NCBI GenBank assembly: GCA_958510825.1 | Contig: OY294047.1 | Span: 2,914,001-2,978,000 of the forward strand | Reading direction: 5' to 3' | Source: Brachypterus glaber | Lineage: Eukaryota; Arthropoda; Insecta; Coleoptera; Kateretidae | DNA: 64,000 bases | Shown here: positions 56,403 to 64,000 of the stretch, in pieces | Layout of the letters: the number at the start of each line of letters is the position of its first letter | How positions within the stretch are numbered: the first letter of the stretch is position 1 | Notes under the pieces: model-generated | What the model was told of the DNA's origin: nothing | Seen by the model: only the letters and a program-made list of their open reading frames with translations | The model's database searches: none | Position numbers and translations under genes: made by a program

Positions 56403-57095
56403 TCAAAGATGTTCGTAAAATAATATGTAGGCATCTGCTGTTACGATTGAATTTTTTGAAACAGAAGAGACCCTATAGTCGTCGTATATATGCCACCTGT
56501 GACTATACGGATGCTTACAAAAGGCGGTATAGTGTCCGCTATACATGTTACCATTATGATTGGAAATGGCGTACAAGTTATAACTGCAGGGTGCGTCGGA
56601 CTCTGCGGCATAACTGCTCATATCTAAACCTTCTAGAGGGAAGTCTACCATAACGCTGAGTTTTCTTTGAAACTGTTCCGTCGAGGAGAAGCGTTTGAGG
56701 TGGATTACTAGAATTTTCGGGAATTTTTGAATTGTAAAGGATATTGTGCATTTTCGGCGATCTTTGCATTTTGAACATGTAGGTTTTTCATCATCGTCCA
56801 ACGTTTCTTCCCGCATTGAAACTTCCAAACATTGCGACAACCTTAATTGACCGGTCCGTTGTGGAAGTGAAAGAGAAAGATCCCAGAACGGGTCAAAGGA
56901 GACGGAACAATGACCGCAATGAGTGCACTTGACAGTGGTTTTCAGTTGGCCGACGAAGAGGTCCAAAATGCGAGAGTCGTCCATCCGGAGGTAACTGGAC
57001 CATGAAGCTGCAGATTTTTCGTTATCATTTAATTTTTCGACTATCTCGGCCAAAGTAGGTTTAGATTTTTCCGTGACCCTGTTGACGTCTTCGTG
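56403..57095 (-). pseudogene. USP2-like deubiquitinase domain, C-terminal part (shifted frame)
   Basis: Continues the USP domain begun in the upstream frame, from HEDVNRV to the stop at 56,403. Encodes EDSRI-like MDDSRILDLFVGQLKTTVKC, a CxxC pair (CTHC), a second pair (CSKCK), FPKILVIHLKRFS, the His box SGHYTAF (His codon 56,533-56,535) and IYDDYRVSS with an acidic residue at the third catalytic position. It most resembles USP2/USP21-type ubiquitin proteases, which cleave ubiquitin from substrates. No intron interrupts it. The join at about 57,096 is off by one frame (a net two-base loss relative to the expected GLHE). It is either a pseudogene, a programmed or sequencing frameshift, or part of a chimera. 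A poly(A) signal AATAAA on this strand lies near 56,300. Confidence 0.8.
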
Positions 57096-60000
57096 GTCCC
57101 TCCAAAAGATACCGCAAAAATTCTTGTGCGTCCTGTTGTGCGTATCCCATAAATCGGGGGGCGAAATGCTGGATTTGGTTCTTTAGGGAAATCGTGTTCA
57201 CTATCCGGTCAGACGAATCTTCCGACCACAGCTCTTTTATCACCTCGGAAAACGCCTTAATTAAAGCTCCACGCATAGTAGAAATATTAGTATTGATGTC
57301 CCGAACATAAATGTCCTTCTTCAGGTATTCCATCAAAAGTTTTGTGTTTGAAAGGCATTGAATCACCGAGTTCATAAAGCAGGTATTCCCGATATTTTTT
57401 AAACCGTTAAGACCCAGGGATGTGACTGGACATCCGACCACCCGCTTATTGTTCGTAATAAAGTTTTTCTCGCTCAGGTTATCCTCATCATCCCCGTAAT
57501 TAAAATGGTTGTTGGTGGACTTTTTTGAGGACCTGCACGATATGTTATTGGCCAACCCTAAATTTCCAGAATTTGAAGGAGATACGGTCGAATGGTGGTT
57601 CAACTTTGAAGAAGATAAGGAAATTTCATTAATTTGATTGTTTTTTTCCACGTCTAAATTATGATCTAAATTATTGCTATCATTTAAAATAGAACCAGTA
57701 CCAGTTTCGAAACTGTTTTCATCATTTTTGTAGTCATTTGTCGGTATATTCGATGTAAAATTATTGACACTTGAAGTTTTCCAATAATTATTTTTACAGT
57801 TCGCCTTTATATTTGAAACAGATGTATGCGGATTAAAATCATCAGCTATGTCTTTACCAGTCAAAGTTCCCAAAACACTAATTCCATTGCCTCGTTGTAT
57901 TGCTATGCTTATCCTTTGTAAAAAGAAAATACCTTCTAATGGATTACCGGTAGTTTCAACCAATTGTTTGCAGATTTCTTTAAAGAAGCTTTTAGCCATT
58001 GGCCCGTAAGAGCCAAATGTTTCTATAGCAATTGGCATAAATATATAGTCTTTTGATAGAGATTTATAATTCTTTATTTTATTTAATTCTGCTTTCTCGG
58101 CAGCGGCACCATCGTTTTTGGCATTAATCGTCAAGTAAGAAGGAGCAACTGAATCTATACAGGTAAAGTCCCATACAAGACATTTACCATACTTATATGG
58201 TACTAGGGTCATACCATCAGGTCTCTTACCATCTAATCTTGCGTTTAAACCGGGAGGTTCAAGAATTGCGTGAAATCCAATTGTTGTTAGGGCTTTTTTA
58301 ATAATGTTATTAACCTCCCTATGTCGAGAATGGCGACCTTTGCAAAATCTACAGGAAAGTCCGTGAGTCCCTGATGAATCAACACAGACTCCACAAAAAC
58401 AAATGTGAGGGCTTACTGTTCTATTTGAGCCAATTCTTAAATTAATGCATATTCTTAAAAAATGTTTATTTAAAAGTAGTCCTAAACTTGATACTGGAAG
58501 AACGTTTAACCAATAACCTGCTTCTTTTTGAGTAATAGCATTTAGGCGGGATTTATCCTTTAAAGAGTTGGCTTTTTGTTTTAAAAGGTTTGATGCCATC
58601 TCAATAATAGGTTTATCCCAATCACGTTGTTTATATGAAGAAGGAGGATTAGATTTTGTCAAAGCTTCCCATTGATCCACTGCTTCTTCGATTCCATATA
58701 ATTCTATTTGATCAAATTTAATTAATATTAAACTGACAAGGTCAGAATTTGCCTTGCAAGATGAAATAAAACTTGGGAGAGCAATATCCATTGAACGACG
58801 AAGTCCCAAACCACCATATTTGACAGGGAGAGACGTTTGTAACCATTGAACATCTGATAAATAAATATTAGTTACAGCACAGAAAATGTTACGGAGAGCT
58901 TCATCAAAAGTATTTAATAAAATTTTCTGTTTGTATAAAGGAGATGTTCTTAATAAATATTGTAATCGGGGCATTGAAATGCAATTTTTTAAAAGGTAAA
59001 AAGCTTGGTGTGGTTCTAATAAAAGAATTCTATTTCCCAAAGTTCCTAATGTATTGGTTTTCTTATGAAGAATCCTAATTTCAGCATCTTTGCCAAGAGG
59101 AGAACCAAGTAACTCTAAACAACCTTGCTTGATAACCTTCATTTGACTAAATTGATCAACATTTAAATTTTTACAATTCAAATTGTAAATTTCACATTTT
59201 TCTTTATTTAAGAAAAGCCCATATTTAGGACCTTCTTTTATAATAAAATTTAAATCCTCTAAAACAGTTTCCATAGTTCCAGCAAGTGAACCATCATCAA
59301 GGAACCATACGTTAAAAGGTGATTTTAAACCAGCAAACAGAGGCATAGCCGTATGGCAAAATAAAAAAGGACCAAGGGGATCACCTTGCTGTACGCCCTC
59401 TTCAGATTTAATGATAGTGTTTCCGTATAAAAGATTTGAAGGTTCTCCATAGCTTGCGTAAATATATTGATAAATCTCTGGAAATTCTTCGTAAATAGAA
59501 TTTAAAAGAACGTCACGACGAACAAGATTAAAAGCGTTCATGAAGTCCACTTTTAAAATAATTTGATTTTCAGAAGATTTTTCATAATTCATAAGGGAAC
59601 GTAGTCCATGAACAGCAGCTTCAGCACCTCCGGATATTCCAAAACCAAGTTGTGTCGGAGAAAAATTTTTAACTGCTCGGTCTCGAATTTCTTTTACAAC
59701 ACATTTTGATGATAATCGGCGTAGAGTTAAACCAATAGCGATGGGCCTTAATCCACCATCTTTTTTTTTAAGGGAACAGAGATAAGCTCCAAAAAAAGTG
59801 GATTTTATAAAATAAGGTATTTCACCTCTTAAAATTTTATTGACTAAATTCGTCAACCCAACCAGTAACTTCTGAGCAATGTCTCCATTACGAGAATCTG
59901 TTAAATCCTGTAAATGACAAGGACGAAGACCATCGATCCCTGCACTTGAGCTTTTTGAAAAACTTGAAATGGCAGCTTTAACATCAACTACATTAACTTG

Positions 60001-60837
60001 CAATTGTTTACGATCAATTTCAGTTGGTGGGTTACTAGAATCAATATTTTTCGGTGGGTGTTTCTCTTGCATAATGGCTGTATTATCTTCATTAGCTGGA
60101 ACAACAATGTCGTCAGAGCATGCCAACTTCAGAGCCCCTCTCACATCTCCCTCAGAGAGTTTTAAGGACACCCGATGAGCCATCTTAAGTTCTAGTTTAT
60201 TTTGACATAAAAAATCGTCTTCATCTTTAGCCTTTCTCAAATTTGTTTTATTGGGGACGTAAGAACAAAACTCTTCGTCGTTTAAAATTGTACAGGAAGG
60301 ATAATCTCTTAATAATTTATTAATTTTGGTAGATAATGAAGTTTTGTTACTTTTATCATTTTTATGAGAAATTTTGAAACAGGAATGAGAAAAACAGAAA
60401 AGTTTCTTCCAAGATTTTTTAGAATTTTCAACACATACTTCATTAATGCAGTCTAATAATTTTTCACCGGCTAAAATTCTTGACGCTTTAGGTATTTTTG
60501 ATATGATTCGTCCACGCGAACGTAGTTTTAAGAGGGAAGATAATATATCGTCAGAAGGATCTTCAATATATTTTGAGGAGTTACTAGAATTTTCAGGAGT
60601 TGGTTCAGAAGATTTAGTATTATTAGATTTCATTGTATGACTCCGGGTGGAATGTGATTTGAGGCCTCTATTTGTTTTAAAAAATTTAGGACACAGTAAA
60701 CATTGAAAGCATTTGTTAACCTGTGAAGAGTCATTTTTATTCAAATCCACTTTGGTTAAAGATTTTTCTCGACAATCAAATAATGACACTGACATAATCA
60801 GAACTTTAAAATTAACTTTTTCACCAAAAAACGGCAC
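57061..60837 (-). CDS. RLE-type non-LTR retrotransposon ORF fused to USP2-like N-terminal domain
   Basis: One 1258-codon open frame (first ATG at 60,793-60,795; the frame is also open upstream through GTG at 60,837). Residues 43-67: C2H2 finger (CFQC...HSTRSH). About 280-560: reverse transcriptase with motif A DFMNAF (Asp431), motif B QQGDPLGP (484) and motif C FLDDG (Asp514-Asp515). 813-832: CCHC cluster (CFCGVC...HGLSC). 872-892: restriction-like endonuclease RPDG...LVWDFT (Asp874, Asp890). The retroelement part ends near IAIQRGNGISVLGTL (~991). Then comes an Asn/Ser-rich linker (~995-1140) and the USP Cys box GLNGLKNIGNTCFMNSVIQC (Cys1153, codon 57,379-57,381) with GYAQQDAQEFLRYLLEG before the frameshift. 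All RT and endonuclease catalytic residues are present, so the element looks recently active. It resembles R2/NeSL/CRE-group elements; exact clade uncertain. The USP portion has visibly higher G+C than the RT portion. Confidence 0.88.
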   Translation of the reverse strand: MPFFGEKVNFKVLIMSVSLFDCREKSLTKVDLNKNDSSQVNKCFQCLLCPKFFKTNRGLKSHSTRSHTMKSNNTKSSEPTPENSSNSSKYIEDPSDDILSSLLKLRSRGRIISKIPKASRILAGEKLLDCINEVCVENSKKSWKKLFCFSHSCFKISHKNDKSNKTSLSTKINKLLRDYPSCTILNDEEFCSYVPNKTNLRKAKDEDDFLCQNKLELKMAHRVSLKLSEGDVRGALKLACSDDIVVPANEDNTAIMQEKHPPKNIDSSNPPTEIDRKQLQVNVVDVKAAISSFSKSSSAGIDGLRPCHLQDLTDSRNGDIAQKLLVGLTNLVNKILRGEIPYFIKSTFFGAYLCSLKKKDGGLRPIAIGLTLRRLSSKCVVKEIRDRAVKNFSPTQLGFGISGGAEAAVHGLRSLMNYEKSSENQIILKVDFMNAFNLVRRDVLLNSIYEEFPEIYQYIYASYGEPSNLLYGNTIIKSEEGVQQGDPLGPFLFCHTAMPLFAGLKSPFNVWFLDDGSLAGTMETVLEDLNFIIKEGPKYGLFLNKEKCEIYNLNCKNLNVDQFSQMKVIKQGCLELLGSPLGKDAEIRILHKKTNTLGTLGNRILLLEPHQAFYLLKNCISMPRLQYLLRTSPLYKQKILLNTFDEALRNIFCAVTNIYLSDVQWLQTSLPVKYGGLGLRRSMDIALPSFISSCKANSDLVSLILIKFDQIELYGIEEAVDQWEALTKSNPPSSYKQRDWDKPIIEMASNLLKQKANSLKDKSRLNAITQKEAGYWLNVLPVSSLGLLLNKHFLRICINLRIGSNRTVSPHICFCGVCVDSSGTHGLSCRFCKGRHSRHREVNNIIKKALTTIGFHAILEPPGLNARLDGKRPDGMTLVPYKYGKCLVWDFTCIDSVAPSYLTINAKNDGAAAEKAELNKIKNYKSLSKDYIFMPIAIETFGSYGPMAKSFFKEICKQLVETTGNPLEGIFFLQRISIAIQRGNGISVLGTLTGKDIADDFNPHTSVSNIKANCKNNYWKTSSVNNFTSNIPTNDYKNDENSFETGTGSILNDSNNLDHNLDVEKNNQINEISLSSSKLNHHSTVSPSNSGNLGLANNISCRSSKKSTNNHFNYGDDEDNLSEKNFITNNKRVVGCPVTSLGLNGLKNIGNTCFMNSVIQCLSNTKLLMEYLKKDIYVRDINTNISTMRGALIKAFSEVIKELWSEDSSDRIVNTISLKNQIQHFAPRFMGYAQQDAQEFLRYLLEGPRRRQQGHGKI

Positions 60838-61002
60838 TTTCCATGAATTCTTTCTTTCTTCAATAAAAATTAGTGTATAAATAAAATATTAAAATAAGTT
60901 TCTTCAAATAAATTCTTGTTTTTCCTCAAAAAACTGATAAAAAATATAAATATAAAATAAATGACTTTGACTTCAGGTTAATTAGTTGTTAAAAACACTA
61001 TA
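60838..61002. other. Region upstream of the chimeric ORF
   Basis: AT-rich, with an out-of-frame ATG at 60,842-60,844 (minus strand). Could be the retrotransposon 5' UTR; no boundary or target duplication could be identified. Confidence 0.35.
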
Positions 61003-61382
61003 GTTCTAAAGTCACGTACTTTAATATATGGGGGGGGAGGTAATACTCATAGCCGGCCTTTCGGTACCCTGAAGCAGCCTTGACAGTTTGCTAATTAAAT
61101 TAGATTTATGTGGATAAAAAAGTAAAATTGTACTGTGTATTTTGATGTTTTTTATAAAATGTAAGGTAACTAAATCAAAAATTAAGTAAGTTCTAAAGTC
61201 ACGTACTTTAATATATGGGGGGGGGGGGGGGGGTAATACTCATAGCCGGCCTTTCGGTACCCTGAAGCAGCCTTGACAGTTTGCTAATTAAATTAGATTT
61301 ATGTGGATAAAAAAGTAAAATTGTACTGTGTATTTTGATGTTTTTTATAAAATGTAAGGTAACTAAATCAAAAATTAAGTAA
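61003..61382. repeat. 187-bp tandem duplication with unequal G-runs
   Basis: Units start at 61,003 and 61,190 with gttctaaagtcacgtacttt and otherwise look identical, except that the first has G8-A-G2 and the second G17. The second unit continues into repeat H. Confidence 0.9.
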
Positions 61383-61720
61383 GTTTTATAACATCTAGAC
61401 ACAAATAAAACATCCCAAGTTATATCTTGGTAAAACTAGTAAGGTTATAACTATAGTTTATATTTTTGGCATGAAACACAGAAATATTTGGATTAAAAAA
61501 TATAAAAGATATCAAAAAAGGCTGTGATGAAAGGTGGGAAATGGCTTATAAAATAAGGTGAATAAAATTCGTAGAATCTGCGAAGTAAACATCTAAATTA
61601 AATTAGGCTAACCTCCATACATAGGGTGATATAAAAATATCAAACTAGTGTGGTATAAGGCGTTTTCTAAAGAACAAAAGAGTGTGCTAAATGTCATTTT
61701 AATAGGGGATCGTAGGAAAA
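61310..61720 (+). repeat. Dispersed repeat H (copy 2)
   Basis: Ordered matches to 29,620-30,070 (see that entry), including cctccatacata and gaacaaaagagtgtgctaaa. Confidence 0.65.
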
Positions 61721-62110
61721 GGTCCTTTTCCGCGAAAGTACACAAATTCGTATCGCAAGGGGGTGACAAACCTGAAAAAGCAATATAAGGATAAATAATT
61801 AATTTCGCCGTCGCCATGATGGAAACATTGATCAATCTGCTGGTGAGGGAGTTCGCAATTATTCCTTATCTTACCCCAAGTAAATGAGGGTTAAAATTGT
61901 TTTTCTTCTAAAAGTAATATAAATTACTACATTAAACTTTTTTCTGAATACGTTAATTAAATTTTAAAATCGGGAAATAAATTATACCAGGTTTTCTACA
62001 CACAGCGGAAGATTTTCGTTAAACACATTTACTTTAAATAAGACGATATTTTTTTAGGTATTCACTTTTAAAAAATCGAAAACAGCTAAAAAAAAATTTG
62101 ATTAACGTAA

Positions 62111-63410
62111 CACCCCGGTCTGGAAACGATTTTTAGCTCAACTTTCATATAACCCAAGTTTTTTTTATAATTTTATTATTCAGAGCTTTGGCATCTTTTT
62201 AAGACCAAATTTAAGAAAATCTATCGATGCGTTTTTGAGAAAAACGATTTTCATTTGTTTTAACAAAAAAAAAATGAAATTTTTTTTGGATATTCAGATT
62301 TTACGTCAAAAATCGAGACAAAAAGTTTCTATGAACGTTTGTGCTTCTTAGGGAAAAAGTCCAAACCTAGAAGACGTTTAATGGATATTTTTAGAATATT
62401 TTTCACTTTATAAAAAGATGCCAAAGCTCCAAATAATTAAAATATGAAAAAAAAAACTTTGGTTATAGAGGAAAGTCGCCTTATTTCGGATACCATTTAC
62501 AATGTATTCAATATTTAATACTCGGTATTACTTTTTGATATTTTTTTTATATAACCAGATACAACTTATTATAGCGAACCATGATTTATTATAAAAGCAA
62601 TTTTATTACAGTTTATTTTTTCCAAAAAACACGGTTAAAAAAAATCAGCGCATTTTTGTGCATTTGAAAAAGGGCTCCTAATTTCGGACATATCCGAAAA
62701 TTTTTTTTCAAGAGTAGATCTAGATCCCATTGCTTATGTTTCTTGTTATTCCTTCACATTTAAGACGTAATTTAATCATTAAGCGATTTTCTACGAAATA
62801 CTATAGGAACTATAATTTTAGATTCCCAATTTCGAATATCTTAGTATCTTAGGTAATTTTCGTTTTTTCAAAATTGTTTATCTTAGTTTGTTGTATCATT
62901 ATACAAATAATAATTAATGGTTGGTTATCCTGAATAATAATTACCTTGCGGATATCCGAAATTGGGAATCAAATGCACAAAAATGGTCTATCCGAAATTA
63001 GGCAACTTTCTGCTTTTTAGATTAGAAATTTGTAGAATGTTTACGTTTTCAAATTGCTTAATTATGAATAGTGGATCAACTTAAATAACATCATAACTTA
63101 CCCAAGACAGAATCACGAACTTTTATAACGATTATTTATAAAATAAACAAGCATAATAATGCAACTGAGCACAAAACTGCCATTTGCAATATAAACGATT
63201 TGTGCTGCCATTTAAAGGGGAGAAGCTCTACCGTTATTATATTACAGGACGGATTTAGTTTGACTTTTGGCTTCACATAAAAGTAGGTTTCTGTTTGGAC
63301 CTTTGCAGACAGTATCTTAAATACACTACTATCCGAAATTTGGAAACCATCCGAAATTAGGCGCATTTCCTCTATGAAAGCTGGCTAAAAATGGCGTCCT
63401 GACCGGGGTG
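62111..63410. mobile_element. Foldback element, CACC...GGTG ends, split by a nested element
   Basis: Ends caccccggtctgg and cctgaccggggtg are inverted, flanked by GTAA on both sides (62,107-62,110 and 63,411-63,414). Arms pair through tttcatataac and gagctttggcatcttttt once the nested element is removed, leaving a ~395-bp palindromic element. CAC termini and a 4-bp duplication suggest a Chapaev-like (CACTA) MITE. Confidence 0.7.
62468..63372. mobile_element. Tc1/mariner-like non-autonomous element, 905 bp, TA duplication
   Basis: Terminal repeats gaggaaagtcgcc...tttcggat and its inverted partner differ at 3 of 24 positions. It is flanked by TA (62,466-62,467 and 63,373-63,374). Removing it and one TA restores ggttatatgaaag, exactly complementary to the host element's other arm. 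The subterminal motif tatccgaaatt(a/g)gg recurs several times inside. No transposase frame. Confidence 0.85.
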
Positions 63411-64000
63411 GTAAATTTTTCAGGAAAAATTTCTTTTATTATAAAGATGAATTCTACCAATTTTGAAAGTAATCCCCCCGACAAAAAAAAGTTATGGAGG
63501 TTAAACTTAAAAAAAAAAACAAAAAAAACTATCATTAAAAATTTTTTTTTCGTTTTTTTTTGCAAAAAGAAAACAAAGAAAAGTGTTTTTTTGAAAAAAA
63601 TTGGATTTGAAATTTTTTAGTTTTTTCAAAAAAAGATCTAATTAAAAAAAAATGTTAATCTTTTTTTTTTTTTTTTTGAAAAAATATATATTTTTTTCGC
63701 AAAAAAGGAAATAAAAAAAAATTGTTAAAAAATGTTTTTTTAAATTTTTTTTCTGTTTAGTAAAATGCAATATACCATTTACTGTGAATAATATATAATG
63801 GAATGCGTAGCATTACATATCTTCCCGGCTTGTTTAAAGTTTTGCAGGCATTTGTTGTTTTCAAGTTTACTGTAAACTGTTTACCCAATAAATTAATGAT
63901 GATTTTTACAGAAACATCGTAAATTTTAAAGTCACAACACTCGATATTTGTGGACCCCGCCAGAAAAGGGCCTATATTGTCGCTTACAGTTTACGAGATA
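63411..64000. other. Low-complexity A/T tract and repeat B copy, no gene
   Basis: 63,480-63,760 consists of long A- and T-runs. A minus copy of repeat B is at 63,763-63,837, followed by ordinary AT-rich sequence to the edge. Confidence 0.5.

Noticed and set aside
59969..60640. Plus-strand frames opposite the retrotransposon ORF
   Set aside because: Antisense shadows with no independent evidence.

Overview
The window is AT-rich animal nuclear DNA with spliced genes, long repeat-filled introns and many transposon families. Protein matches and repeat style point to an insect, most likely a beetle; this is inference, since no species-diagnostic marker was found.

Left edge (1-4.2 kb): the first coding exon of the V-ATPase proteolipid subunit c gene (Vha16), minus strand, continuing off the left edge, with a TCACGTGA palindrome about 165 bp upstream. 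Then T-rich low-complexity repeats and a 190-bp foldback.

4.2-26.3 kb: a complete TRAP1 gene (mitochondrial Hsp90), minus strand, reconstructed as 13 exons coding 697 residues, with consistent phases and GT-AG introns throughout. Its 8.6-kb intron 8 holds a complete FANCD2 gene on the opposite strand (two exons, 1339 residues, with a lysine at the position of the vertebrate monoubiquitination site). TRAP1 introns also carry a 273-bp satellite, LINE fragments, foldbacks, and copies of a ~650-bp family that occurs at least seven times here.

26.3-55 kb: no convincing complete gene. It holds decayed non-LTR retrotransposon ends, many terminal-inverted-repeat elements (some nested, with recoverable target-site duplications), long hairpins (largest 834 bp, 51,087-51,920), and one possible isolated first exon at 52.9 kb.

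55.2-60.8 kb, minus strand: the most unusual locus. A 1258-codon open frame encodes a C2H2 finger, an RLE-type (R2/NeSL/CRE-like) reverse transcriptase, its CCHC and PD-(D/E)XK endonuclease region, an Asn/Ser-rich linker, and then the start of a USP2-like deubiquitinase. After one frameshift the remaining USP domain follows to its stop. A 5'-truncated non-LTR element lies immediately downstream.

60.8-64 kb: a 187-bp tandem duplication, and a Tc1/mariner-like element (TA duplication) nested in a foldback with a 4-bp duplication.
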